Assembly: GCA_964620915.1 (NCBI GenBank)
Contig: CAZUKP010000003.1
Location: 1-64,000 of the forward strand
Direction of reading: 5' to 3'
Source of the DNA: Hyphomicrobium_A sp964620915
GTDB taxonomy: Bacteria > Pseudomonadota > Alphaproteobacteria > Rhizobiales > Hyphomicrobiaceae
DNA length: 64,000 bases
Shown here: positions 25,956-34,952 of the stretch, in pieces
Position numbering within the stretch: the first letter of the stretch is position 1
How the letters are laid out: the number at the start of each line of letters is the position of its first letter
Notes under the pieces: generated by a model
The model's database searches: none
Seen by the model: only the letters and a program-made list of their open reading frames with translations
What the model was told of the DNA's origin: nothing
Translations under genes and position numbers: made by a program

Positions 25956-27830
25956 TCAGTACACGCGCGCCTTCGGCTCGATATAGCTTACCTCATTCGT
26001 CATGGTGTGGGTGTGCACAGGCCGATAGTCGAGCCGAACAGTTTTGCTGGCGTAGTCGGCAAAGGAAAGCGTGTGCTTCATCCAATTCTCGTCGTCACGC
26101 TCTGGGAAGTCCTCACGCGCATGGGCGCCACGGCTTTCCTCGCGCGCATGGGCACCGGTCACGGCTACCGCCGCCTGAGCAATAAGGTTGTCGTATTCGA
26201 GCGTCTCGATGAGGTCGGAGTTCCAGATGAGCGACCGGTCCGTCACCTGGACATCATCTGAGTCCTTCCAAATCTCATTGATCTGGCGAATACCTTCGGC
26301 AAGTACCGGCCCATCCCGGAAAACCGCGCAGTGCGACTGCATCGACTTTTGCATTCTTAGACGCAGCTCGGCAGTCGGCGTACCGCCATTGGCAAACCGG
26401 AACCGATCAAGTCGCGTCAATGCGAGCTCTGCTGCGTCTTTCGGCAAGTCGGGATGCGAGGCGCCCCGTTCGATCATCTCCGCACAGCGCAAACCGGCCG
26501 CACGGCCAAACACGACAAGATCGATCAGCGAATTACTGCCCAGACGATTCGCGCCATGCACGGAAACGCATGCGGCCTCCCCGATCGCCATCAGGCCGGG
26601 GACGATGTGATTTGGATCGCCGTTAACCTTCGTGAGCACCTCACCGTGATAGTTCGTGGGAATGCCGCCCATGTTGTAATGGACCGTCGGCAGTACGGGG
26701 ATCGGGTCGCGGCGCAAATCGACGCCCGCGAACACCCTTGCGCTTTCCGTTATGCCGGGGAGGCGCTCCGCCAGAATATCGGGGTCGAGATGGTCAAGGT
26801 GAAGGTGGATGTGATCCGAATCGTCGCCATGACCACGGCCTTCACGGATCTCGACGGTCATCGAGCGTGAAACGACATCGCGCGAAGCGAGATCCTTCGC
26901 TGAGGGCGCATATCGCTCCATGAAGCGTTCGCCTTCGGCGTTGGTCAGGTAGCCGCCCTCGCCGCGCGCGCCCTCTGTGATGAGCATGCCTGCCCCGTAG
27001 ATGCCGGTGGGGTGGAACTGTACAAACTCCATGTCTTGGAGCGGCAGTCCAGCGCGCAGCACCATCGCATTTCCGTCTCCGGTGCAGATGTGCGCCGAGG
27101 TGCACGAGAAATAGGTCCGCCCGTACCCGCCAGTTGCCAAGATGGTCTTCTTGGCCCGGAACTGATGAATTGTCCCGTCATCCATATTGAGCGCGATGAC
27201 GCCACGGCAGGCGCCTTCGCTATCCATCAATAGATCGATCGCGAAGAATTCGATGAAGAACTCAGCTGAATGCCGCAGCGACTGACCATATAGCGTATGC
27301 AGCATCGCATGGCCCGTACGGTCGGCCGCGGCACAGGTGCGCTGCGCCGGCGGTCCTTCGCCAAACTCGGTGGTCATGCCGCCGAACGGCCGCTGATAGA
27401 TTCGTCCATCCTCGGTACGGCTGAACGGCAAGCCATAGTGCTCCAGCTCATAGACCGCAGCCGGGGCCTGGCGGCATAGGTACTCGATAGCGTCCTGGTC
27501 CCCCAACCAGTCGGCGCCCTTGACGGTGTCATACATATGCCAGCGCCAATCGTCGGGCCCCATGTTGCCAAGCGCTGCCGCAACACCGCCCTGAGCCGCA
27601 ACCGTATGCGAGCGAGTTGGAAAGACCTTGGTGATACACGCCGTCTTGAGACCCGCTTCGGCGCACCCAAGCGTTGCCCTCAGTCCGGCACCGCCGGCCC
27701 CGACAACGACGACGTCATAGGTATGGTCTACGAGGGGATACGCCCTGTCATTAATCATCGAGGCGCTCCCACGCTCTGTTTGCGCGCCGTTGCTCACGCC
27801 GCTTCGACCCGTGTTGTCTTCCGTTGCCAT
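25956..27830 (-). CDS. sdhA: Succinate dehydrogenase flavoprotein subunit
   Basis: FAD-containing catalytic subunit oxidising succinate to fumarate. FAD motif VVVVGAGGAGLRATLGCAEAG, the histidine of covalent FAD attachment in TRSHTVAAQGG, and active-site region FVQFHPTGIYGAG. 624 residues from the ATG at 27830, four bases after the sdhD stop; an ATG at 27758 with GGGAGC upstream would give 600 residues. Rhizobial SdhA proteins often have a similar polar N-terminal extension, so the long form is kept. Last of the sdhC-sdhD-sdhA run; sdhB is elsewhere. Confidence 0.95.
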   Translation of the reverse strand: MATEDNTGRSGVSNGAQTERGSASMINDRAYPLVDHTYDVVVVGAGGAGLRATLGCAEAGLKTACITKVFPTRSHTVAAQGGVAAALGNMGPDDWRWHMYDTVKGADWLGDQDAIEYLCRQAPAAVYELEHYGLPFSRTEDGRIYQRPFGGMTTEFGEGPPAQRTCAAADRTGHAMLHTLYGQSLRHSAEFFIEFFAIDLLMDSEGACRGVIALNMDDGTIHQFRAKKTILATGGYGRTYFSCTSAHICTGDGNAMVLRAGLPLQDMEFVQFHPTGIYGAGMLITEGARGEGGYLTNAEGERFMERYAPSAKDLASRDVVSRSMTVEIREGRGHGDDSDHIHLHLDHLDPDILAERLPGITESARVFAGVDLRRDPIPVLPTVHYNMGGIPTNYHGEVLTKVNGDPNHIVPGLMAIGEAACVSVHGANRLGSNSLIDLVVFGRAAGLRCAEMIERGASHPDLPKDAAELALTRLDRFRFANGGTPTAELRLRMQKSMQSHCAVFRDGPVLAEGIRQINEIWKDSDDVQVTDRSLIWNSDLIETLEYDNLIAQAAVAVTGAHAREESRGAHAREDFPERDDENWMKHTLSFADYASKTVRLDYRPVHTHTMTNEVSYIEPKARVY

Positions 27831-27834
27831 GGAC

Positions 27835-28215
27835 CTACGCCCCGAAACTCAATTTTAGCACCGCAAAGATTGCAACAGCGGCCACGCCATAAGCGATTAA
27901 CGTGTTCGCCAGCAACAAGAACAGCTTTGCGCCCTCGGAGTGCACATAGTCTTCGATGATGATCTGCATGCCAATGCGCATATGAATGGCCGACGACAAG
28001 ACCAGCACAATGAGCGCGGCCGCAACGAGCGGATGGGAAAGCGTTGCTTTGACCGTATCGAGGTCGGCCCCCGCTAGTGCCGCGATCAGCCCAACGGCAA
28101 ATGGGATCAGAATCAAATTGGCAACGGCTGTGATCCGCTGCCTCAAGAAATGATCGGCGCCTTGCTTTGCCGAGCCGAGCCCCTGCGCGCGCTTGAGTGG
28201 TGTCAACATTGTCAT
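27835..28215 (-). CDS. sdhD: Succinate dehydrogenase membrane anchor subunit SdhD
   Basis: 126-residue membrane anchor from the ATG at 28215, which overlaps the sdhC stop as ATGA. Three transmembrane helices (about 30-48, 58-80, 98-120) with the heme/quinone-site histidine in SSAIHMRIGMQIIIEDYVHSEG, the typical SdhD motif. N terminus TPLKRAQGLGSAKQGADHF is characteristic of alphaproteobacterial SdhD. Forms cytochrome b with SdhC and reduces ubiquinone. Confidence 0.93.
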   Translation of the reverse strand: MTMLTPLKRAQGLGSAKQGADHFLRQRITAVANLILIPFAVGLIAALAGADLDTVKATLSHPLVAAALIVLVLSSAIHMRIGMQIIIEDYVHSEGAKLFLLLANTLIAYGVAAVAIFAVLKLSFGA

Positions 28216-28637
28216 GCTCCAAACCACCCCCGCTCGAACGCGATGTAGACCCAAAGACAGACAGTGAGCAGCACCGACAGCGCGATCGTTCCCCAGGAAA
28301 GAAAGTCGATGCTTTCGATGTCCAAACCGGAGGCCGTATCCCAGATGAAATGGCGAATGCCCCCCAGCATGTGATGGATCAGCGCCCATGAATACCCAAC
28401 GAGCACGACCATGCCGGGCCAGGATTCAAAGACACCGTTGACGAAGGCGAAATAGTCCGGGCCCGTGGCCGCAGCAAAAAGCCACCAGGCCACCAGCAGC
28501 GATCCCACATAGAGCGCCGCCCCAGTGAGCCGGTGCACGATCGACATCACCATATTGATCTGCAGGTGATAGACTTGAAGGTGCGGCGAAAGCGGCCGCT
28601 CGACGCGCGCGGGCTGTTCGGAGCTCACCTCAGTCAT
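28212..28637 (-). CDS. sdhC: Succinate dehydrogenase cytochrome b556 subunit SdhC
   Basis: 141 residues from the ATG at 28637, which has GAGG eight bases upstream; upstream codons of the open frame look non-coding. Family motifs RPLSPHLQVYHLQ, SIVHRLTGAALY (quinone site), and heme ligand His in HHMLGGIRHFIWDTASGLD. Three membrane helices. Overlaps sdhD by four bases. First gene of the sdhCDA operon. Confidence 0.94.
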   Translation of the reverse strand: MTEVSSEQPARVERPLSPHLQVYHLQINMVMSIVHRLTGAALYVGSLLVAWWLFAAATGPDYFAFVNGVFESWPGMVVLVGYSWALIHHMLGGIRHFIWDTASGLDIESIDFLSWGTIALSVLLTVCLWVYIAFERGWFGA

Positions 28638-28726
28638 GGGATTGGCCTCACTGTTGGTCCTCATGCCTTGTGTAGCGCGGCGGGCAGGACGCGGCAATTC
28701 GTGAGTCGCTTTTCGCGACCCGCGCT

Positions 28727-29785
28727 TCAACGCGGAAGCAGCACCCAGGCGTCGAGATCGAGGAGGACGCCTTCGGCATATTTGCCGTCCTCAGTCTTTA
28801 GGGGGAAATCCGAGCAGTCCCGATCCTTCACCGCTACTAGGCGGATACGCAATGCTCCCACGTCCGCTCGACCGGGCAGTTCGGCCTTTTCCAGGATTTC
28901 CGACCAGGCATAGACGGTATCGCCGGCAAAGCACGGAGAAACGTGGCGTCCACCATTGATGGCGGCAAGATGGAAGGCGTTGGCTAGACCGTTGAAGGAC
29001 AAGGAACGGGCCAGCGAGATGACCACGCCGCCGTAGACGATGCGCTTGCCAAACCGGCCTTTGGCCTCTGTGTGCTGGTTGAAATGGACCTTGGCCGTGT
29101 TCTGATAAAGCCGGGTTGCGATCTGGTGCTCGGCTTCCTCCAGCGTCATGCCGTCGACGTGGTCGATCTTTTCCCCCACCTCATAGTCGCCCCAGCGGTA
29201 AGGCGAGCCGGCGAGGTCGTAGTCATAGCCATCCATCGTTAGCGGTGGCACTGCGGCCCCGATCTCTGCCGGCTCGACCCGCTTGGGCAGGTCGGGGACG
29301 ATTGCCTCCGGCGCGGGTGAGTCATTGTCCCGCTTGCGCACCATCACCCAGCGGATGTACTCGAGAACGACGTCGCCGTCCTGATTGCGTCCGGTCGAGC
29401 GCACATAAACGGTTCCCGTCTCGCGGTTGGAGTTCTCCTTGACGCCGATAACTTCTGAAACGGAGCTCAGCGTGTCCCCGGGATACACCGGCTTCAGGAG
29501 CCTGCAATTGGCATAACCGAGGTTCGCAATGGCGTTGAGCGAGATGTCCGGCGTCGTTTTGCCGAAAACGACATGAAAGGTGAGCAGGTCGTCGAGCGGT
29601 GAGCGCGGATAGCCGATCGCCTTGGCGAAAGTATCCGAAGATTGGACGGCGAAGCGCGTGCCATAAAGGCTCGTATAGAGCGAAGCATCGCCAACCGTGA
29701 CGGTGCGCGGCGTGGCGTGTGTGATCACCTGACCGAAGCGGAAGTCCTCAAAGAAGTTGCCGGGATTGGTTTTGGTCGATGTCAT
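28727..29785 (-). CDS. Mesaconyl-CoA hydratase (double MaoC-fold)
   Basis: 352 residues with two hot-dog MaoC-like halves (FFEDFRFGQVITHATPRTVT near the N terminus; YEVGEKIDHVDGMTLEEAEHQ near 210). This is the layout of beta-methylmalyl-CoA dehydratase / mesaconyl-CoA hydratase (Mch/MeaC) of the ethylmalonyl-CoA pathway, which hydrates mesaconyl-CoA to beta-methylmalyl-CoA. The next gene downstream of its promoter side encodes a CitE-like lyase that could cleave that product. Lies 89 bp upstream of sdhC on the same strand, so read-through into sdhCDA is possible. Confidence 0.85.
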   Translation of the reverse strand: MTSTKTNPGNFFEDFRFGQVITHATPRTVTVGDASLYTSLYGTRFAVQSSDTFAKAIGYPRSPLDDLLTFHVVFGKTTPDISLNAIANLGYANCRLLKPVYPGDTLSSVSEVIGVKENSNRETGTVYVRSTGRNQDGDVVLEYIRWVMVRKRDNDSPAPEAIVPDLPKRVEPAEIGAAVPPLTMDGYDYDLAGSPYRWGDYEVGEKIDHVDGMTLEEAEHQIATRLYQNTAKVHFNQHTEAKGRFGKRIVYGGVVISLARSLSFNGLANAFHLAAINGGRHVSPCFAGDTVYAWSEILEKAELPGRADVGALRIRLVAVKDRDCSDFPLKTEDGKYAEGVLLDLDAWVLLPR

Positions 29786-29888
29786 GGGTCAGGATCGAGC
29801 CTTTCACGATGCGGTTGGGCCGGTGCCGATTAGTCAGAAACGGCCGGTCTTGTCGACCGTCTTTTAGCGGAAATTGTCGGCATGCCGC

Positions 29889-30788
29889 CTAGAACCAGGG
29901 CTCCTCGGTGCGGCGCATGACATCAATCGCCTCAGCGATGGCTACGGTGCGCTTGGCCTGCACCATGTGCAACCGCTCCACCATCTTGCCCTGGACCGTG
30001 ATCACACCCTTGTGGGCATTCTCCGGCTCCGCAAAGGCCGCGATGATCGTGCGCGACCAAGCCACCTCCTCCTCGTTCGGCGAGAAGATCTCGTTGCAGG
30101 GCCCGACCTGCGAGGGGTGGATCAGTGTCTTGCCGTCCATGCCGAGAATGCGCCCGTGCTCGCACTCGGCGCAGAACCCCGCCTCATCGCGGTAGTCGTT
30201 GTAGACGCCGTCGAGGATATCGAGGCCATAGGCGCGCGCCGCCACTAGGCTCATGGCGAGCCAGGGCACCACCGCGATGCGGTTGTGCAAGGCGCGGGCG
30301 CGCGATTCTTTCAGGAGATCGTTTGTACCCATGACGAGGCATGCGAGCCGGCTTTCCGGGTCGGCGCCAAGCGCTGCAATTTCGCGCACGTTAAGGATCG
30401 AGCGCGGGGTCTCCAACATTGCCCACAACCGCGTCTTCGGCGGCGCGCCCATGTCGGCGAGCACCTTCGCCACCATTACAATGTCGCCCGGCAGCGCTAC
30501 TTTGGGCACCAGTATGGCGTCGGGCTGCGCATTCATGGCCGCCCTCAGATCGTCCATCCCCCAGGGTGTTTCGATCGCGTTCACGCGGATAACAAGTTCG
30601 CGTCGCCCGTAGCCACCAGCCTTCACCGCCGCGCAGACGCTCTGGCGCGCCGCCATCTTGGCCTCGGGTGCGACCGAATCCTCCAAATCGAGAATGAGCG
30701 AATCGGCTTGAAGGGATTTAGCCTTCTCGAGCGCCCGCTCATTGGCGCCCGGCATATAGAGCACGCTACGGCGTGGACGGATCTTCAT
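29889..30788 (-). CDS. HpcH/HpaI-family CoA ester lyase or thioesterase (malyl-CoA type)
   Basis: CitE-like protein of 299 residues: RRSVLYMPGANERALEKA, LILDLEDSVAPEAK (metal-binding acidic motif), LETPRSILNVREIA and GKTLIHPSQVGPCNEIF. The family includes malyl-CoA/beta-methylmalyl-CoA lyase (Mcl1) and (3S)-malyl-CoA thioesterase (Mcl2). The N terminus (SVLYMPGANERALEKA) looks more like Mcl2/CitE-type than the longer Mcl1 type. Its location beside mesaconyl-CoA hydratase fits either the lyase step or the thioesterase step of glyoxylate/malate formation in the ethylmalonyl-CoA pathway. 103 bp separate the two genes. Confidence 0.85.
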   Translation of the reverse strand: MKIRPRRSVLYMPGANERALEKAKSLQADSLILDLEDSVAPEAKMAARQSVCAAVKAGGYGRRELVIRVNAIETPWGMDDLRAAMNAQPDAILVPKVALPGDIVMVAKVLADMGAPPKTRLWAMLETPRSILNVREIAALGADPESRLACLVMGTNDLLKESRARALHNRIAVVPWLAMSLVAARAYGLDILDGVYNDYRDEAGFCAECEHGRILGMDGKTLIHPSQVGPCNEIFSPNEEEVAWSRTIIAAFAEPENAHKGVITVQGKMVERLHMVQAKRTVAIAEAIDVMRRTEEPWF

Positions 30789-30921
30789 CCCCCGGCTCCT
30801 TTATTGTGCAATGCACAATAACCCCCTTTTAGCGGGAGACCAAGTTTTGTTCACAGGCGGCAAGCTTGGCGGCCGCCGATCCATTCGGCACAGTGCGCTG
30901 GTTGGTGAAACAGGACAGATC

Positions 30922-31746
30922 ATGGCCCGCGTCCTCGCACTTTCGTCCCACGTCGCCTTCGGGTCCGTCGGATTGGCAGCCATTGTCCCGGCGCTGCAAC
31001 AACTGGGGCACGACGTGATTGCCCTGCCGACGGTCGTGCTGTCCAACCACCCAGGGTACGGCTGCTATTCGGGAAAACAGATTCCTGCAGCTGAAATCGA
31101 CGAGATGGTCGACGCTTTGGATGCGAACGGCTGGCTGGCAAACGTCGATGCCGTTCTCACCGGCTATCTGCCGACGCGTGACCATGCCGTTTCAGCAAAA
31201 AAGGCGGTTGAGCGTGTCCGCCAGCGCAGCCCGTCAACCTACTATGTTTGCGACCCGGTCTTCGGCGACGACCCGAAAGGCATGTACCTTGATGCGGCGG
31301 TCGCACCGGCCATTCGCGAGCACCTATTGCCTCTGTGCAACCTCGCCACGCCCAACCGGTTCGAGCTTTCATGGCTTACGCAAATGAGAGTGGGTGGCCC
31401 TAAAGAGGCCGCAGAAGCAATGATTAAACTCGATGCCGGTTCCGTTGTTGCGACATCTATCGCCGCAGGCGAAGACCAGATCGCGACACTAATGACCGCT
31501 GAAGACGAAGTCTGCGGTTGCTTTGTACCTCGACGAAGCACGGCCCCTCATGGCACAGGAGACTTGCTGACCGGTCTCCTCATTGGCCACGTTCTCAATG
31601 GGCTGACCTTCGAGGCAGCATTGGGTCGGAGCGTTGCTGGCGTTGAGATGACCATCGCCACAAGCTCTGGCAGGGGCGAATTGTCGCTCGTGGCGGCGAA
31701 ACGGCATTGGGCGCATGCTGAAGCCTTGCCTGTAGTGGCGATCTGA
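30922..31746 (+). CDS. pdxY: Pyridoxal kinase (PdxY-like)
   Basis: 274 residues from the ATG at 30922 (AGGAC about seven bases upstream); the open frame extends to 30811 but the extra residues are unlike the family. Ribokinase-fold kinase of the vitamin B6 salvage pathway that makes pyridoxal 5'-phosphate. Features: SSHVAFGSVGLAAIVPALQQLG, LPTVVLSNHPGYG, YVCDPVFGD (substrate/Mg site) and the catalytic APHGTGDLLTGLL motif with the aspartate base. Divergent from the HpcH/HpaI gene. Confidence 0.88.
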   Translation: MARVLALSSHVAFGSVGLAAIVPALQQLGHDVIALPTVVLSNHPGYGCYSGKQIPAAEIDEMVDALDANGWLANVDAVLTGYLPTRDHAVSAKKAVERVRQRSPSTYYVCDPVFGDDPKGMYLDAAVAPAIREHLLPLCNLATPNRFELSWLTQMRVGGPKEAAEAMIKLDAGSVVATSIAAGEDQIATLMTAEDEVCGCFVPRRSTAPHGTGDLLTGLLIGHVLNGLTFEAALGRSVAGVEMTIATSSGRGELSLVAAKRHWAHAEALPVVAI

Positions 31747-31792
31747 TGTCGGTAAGCGAAACTTCAAGCGAGCGCGGAGGCGGTGAACCCTT

Positions 31793-33031
31793 ATGACGAC
31801 AAGGACGATAAACCAGCGATTCAGTGGCGCGCTCGCGTTCATGCAGCACGACGCGGCAAGCGGAGTCATTCTGCTCGCAGCAGCACTGCTCGCGCTCGTC
31901 CTCCACAACTCTCCCCTTAGCTGGATCTACGAAGCGCTCCTGAACACCAAGGTTACGATCGGCATCGGCGAGCTCATGCTCGATAAGCCACTGCTGCTCT
32001 GGATCAACGATGGCTTGATGGCCCTCTTCTTCTTTCTGGTTGGGCTTGAGATCAAGCGCGAGCTCATGATCGGGGAGCTATCAAGCCTCAAGCAGTCGGC
32101 GCTGCCCGCCATTGGTGCCGTCGGTGGCATGCTCATACCGGCACTCATTTATGTCTTCATCAACTGGACCGATGACATTGCGCTGCATGGCTGGGCCATT
32201 CCGGCGGCCACCGACATCGCATTCGCGGTCGGCGTTCTGGCGCTACTGGGACCGCGCGTTCCAACAGCGCTGAAAGTCTTTCTTCTGGCTCTCGCCATCA
32301 TTGACGACCTCGGCGCAATCATCATCATTGCCTTCTTCTACACCGCCGATTTGTCGCTCAACGCTCTGGCTTTTGCGGGCATCGGTATTTTGGTGCTGGC
32401 CATACTGAACTTCAGAGGAGTGACCAAGATCGCGCCTTATGCACTTGTCGGCCTCATTATCTGGATTTGTGTTCTCAAGTCCGGCGTGCACGCCACGCTT
32501 GCCGGCGTCGCCACCGCGCTTGCCATTCCACTGACCCGCGGGCCGGGCCAAGAACACAGCACATTGGAGCGGTTGGAGGAGAGCCTGCACCCATGGGTGA
32601 CGTTTGGCGTGCTGCCAATCTTCGCATTCGCGAATGCGGGCGTGTCGCTGGCTGGAATGACGCTAGCGAAGGTGTTCAGTTCGCTCCCGATGGGCATCAC
32701 GCTCGGTCTTTTCCTCGGAAAACCGATCGGCATCTTTGGCTTTTCGTTCGCTGCCATCAAGATGAAGCTTGCTCAGAAGCCAGACGGTGCGACTTGGCCC
32801 CAACTCTTTGGAGTCTCCATTCTCGGTGGAATTGGTTTCACCATGAGTCTGTTCATCGGCATGCTGGCCTTCGTCGATGCGGACCGTGCTGCCGAAATCC
32901 GTATTGGTGTGTTGCTCGGCTCGATCCTTTCGGCAGTCGTTGGATACATCGTCCTGACGAAGGTGACGCCCGCAGTCGTCTCCGTGAAACCGTCCGAGGC
33001 AAAGTCGTCCGATCCGACGGCACACGAATAG
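31793..33031 (+). CDS. nhaA: Na+/H+ antiporter NhaA
   Basis: 412-residue secondary transporter with about 12 membrane helices, exporting Na+ in exchange for protons. The paired aspartates of the transport site are in ALAIIDDLGAIIIIAFFYT, and the family motif LFFFLVGLEIKREL lies in an early helix. The C terminus is short and polar. 46 bp after pdxY on the same strand; converges on the SulP gene. Confidence 0.94.
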   Translation: MTTRTINQRFSGALAFMQHDAASGVILLAAALLALVLHNSPLSWIYEALLNTKVTIGIGELMLDKPLLLWINDGLMALFFFLVGLEIKRELMIGELSSLKQSALPAIGAVGGMLIPALIYVFINWTDDIALHGWAIPAATDIAFAVGVLALLGPRVPTALKVFLLALAIIDDLGAIIIIAFFYTADLSLNALAFAGIGILVLAILNFRGVTKIAPYALVGLIIWICVLKSGVHATLAGVATALAIPLTRGPGQEHSTLERLEESLHPWVTFGVLPIFAFANAGVSLAGMTLAKVFSSLPMGITLGLFLGKPIGIFGFSFAAIKMKLAQKPDGATWPQLFGVSILGGIGFTMSLFIGMLAFVDADRAAEIRIGVLLGSILSAVVGYIVLTKVTPAVVSVKPSEAKSSDPTAHE

Positions 33032-33104
33032 CCGGCGGGACTTCGCCCCAGGCGGATTCAGGCGTCAGGGTGGGACCTAAGTACTTTGACTCGAAAATGT
33101 GGGC

Positions 33105-34667
33105 CTAAGGAGCGGGTTTCGCGGCTTTTTGCGCGGCCTTTTGCGCGGCCTTGAATCCCGAGGCTCTCCGCTGGTGATACTTCTGCGAGAGCCCCTCCCA
33201 CTCGATATCGAGAGAGCCGCCCGAGGCTTTGTGCTGGCGATCCCAGTTCGTCAGCAAATCGATACAGGCGTGATCGATATAGTCCAGCTCGTCGATGTGA
33301 ACGTGCACGTGCGAGTCAGGCCGGAGCTGCTCCAAAATACTGGCGAGTTTCGGAAGACGTATGAGCGTTGCCGAGCCCGTCAAATAGAGATCGACGCGAT
33401 TCTCCGCCTCGTTCTCCTCTTGACGCACGCCAAGGTGTGAGAAGGCATAAAGCAACTTGATGAGCGACAGAACGAGGCCCGTCACCACGCCGGCCAAGAG
33501 ATTTGTCGCTACGATCATGACGACCGTTGCGATGTAGATGAACACCTCGGTCTTCCCGAATTTCAAAAGACCGGGCACTGCCTTCGGATAGGCGAGCTTG
33601 TAGCCGGTGTAGACCAGGAGGGCGGCAAGCGAAGAGACGGGAATGTAGCGCAACGTGAAGGGCAACACGCTTACGAACAGCAACAACCACACGCCATGCA
33701 TGATCGCCGAAGCGCGCGTTTCGGCGCCCGCCTCGACATTCGCCGAGGAGCGCACGATAACGCCCGTCATCGGGAGCACACCCAAGAAACCACAAATGGT
33801 GTTGCCAATACCTTGGGCACTGAGCTCCTTGTCGTATTTTGTGCGCACGCCGCTGTGCATTTGGTCTACCGCGGTCGCACAAAGCAGCGTCTCCGCACTC
33901 GCGATGAACGCAATTGAGACGGCGCCGATCAAAATCGGCGGCTCAACGATCCGCATAAGCTTCTCTGTTGTCGGCAAAATCGTTACCGACCAGATGTTGT
34001 CGGGAACGTTGACGTAGTGCACGGCATCCAACTTGAAGATCGCCGCGGCAACAATCGCAACGACGACACCAACCAGCGGCGCTGGAATTATGCGCAGGCT
34101 CTTTACCGGAACGAAACTCCACAAGACGATGACGGCGATCGTCAAGAGCCCGATCATGCCTGCTGTCACATGCGAGTCGGCGGCATTGACCGCATTAATG
34201 ATCGCGCCGGGAATGCCAAGCAGGTTCTGGATGCCACTGCCAATCGGCGCATAGTCGAGCATCACATGAAACTGGGAAGCGAGGATCAAGACGCCAATCC
34301 CGGCCAGCATGCCGTGGATCACCGCAGGCGACACCGCCCGGAACCATTGGCCGAGCCTGAGGAGACCGGCGGCGAGCTGCAAGATGCCGGCAAACAGCAC
34401 GATTACGCCGAGCATCTCGATCCCCTGCTGCTGCACGAGCTGCCAGACCAGAACCGTGAGGCCAGCCGCCGGACCGCTCACCTGCAGCGGCGAGCCGGAG
34501 AGGAACCCGACCACGAGACCGCCTACGATGCCGGTAATCAGCCCCGACGTCGGCGACACGCCCGAAGCAATCGAGATGCCCATGCAGAGCGGCAATGCGA
34601 CGAGAAAGACGACGATGGAGGCCAGGAAATCGTGGCCGAATTTCTGTGTCGAATAAGAAGCGGCCAT
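33105..34667 (-). CDS. SulP-family anion (probably bicarbonate) transporter
   Basis: 520 residues, 10-14 membrane helices plus a C-terminal STAS-like domain (about 420-490; DELDYIDHACIDLLTNW). Transport-site region: SGPAAGLTVLVWQL and GVLPMTGVIVRSSANVEAGAETR. SulP proteins transport sulfate, bicarbonate or other anions. The divergently transcribed beta-carbonic anhydrase across a 285-bp gap suggests bicarbonate. The tail is Ala/Lys-rich (KAAQKAAQKAAKPAP). It converges on nhaA; no terminator is visible between. Confidence 0.85.
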   Translation of the reverse strand: MAASYSTQKFGHDFLASIVVFLVALPLCMGISIASGVSPTSGLITGIVGGLVVGFLSGSPLQVSGPAAGLTVLVWQLVQQQGIEMLGVIVLFAGILQLAAGLLRLGQWFRAVSPAVIHGMLAGIGVLILASQFHVMLDYAPIGSGIQNLLGIPGAIINAVNAADSHVTAGMIGLLTIAVIVLWSFVPVKSLRIIPAPLVGVVVAIVAAAIFKLDAVHYVNVPDNIWSVTILPTTEKLMRIVEPPILIGAVSIAFIASAETLLCATAVDQMHSGVRTKYDKELSAQGIGNTICGFLGVLPMTGVIVRSSANVEAGAETRASAIMHGVWLLLFVSVLPFTLRYIPVSSLAALLVYTGYKLAYPKAVPGLLKFGKTEVFIYIATVVMIVATNLLAGVVTGLVLSLIKLLYAFSHLGVRQEENEAENRVDLYLTGSATLIRLPKLASILEQLRPDSHVHVHIDELDYIDHACIDLLTNWDRQHKASGGSLDIEWEGLSQKYHQRRASGFKAAQKAAQKAAKPAP

Positions 34668-34952
34668 AATCCCCGTGCCTCGTTTTATTTCCGCGACCGC
34701 TCGTCGGCGTCGGTTCCCTCAGACCCGCACTGGAGCGATGGCGGGCAGAATTGCTTCGGAGGTTTTGTCGCAGATCCCCAGCGGGGCGGGACGATAGCTG
34801 CTACATTGGCCACCCGCAAGCACCCGCAACACTGCCAAACCGCCAATTCACCGGCTGCCTAGAGGGTAAAGAGGGCCTACACTTCTGGGCAGTTGCCTGC
34901 GCGGCGGCGCATCGCTACGAGATTAGCACCCAACAAAGAAGATGGATGCGAC

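Noticed and set aside
34017..34862. 281-residue plus-strand open frame opposite the SulP transporter
   Set aside because: Antisense shadow of a well-conserved membrane protein; composition (many Arg, His, Asp, Gln) is what reverse reading of hydrophobic codons gives.
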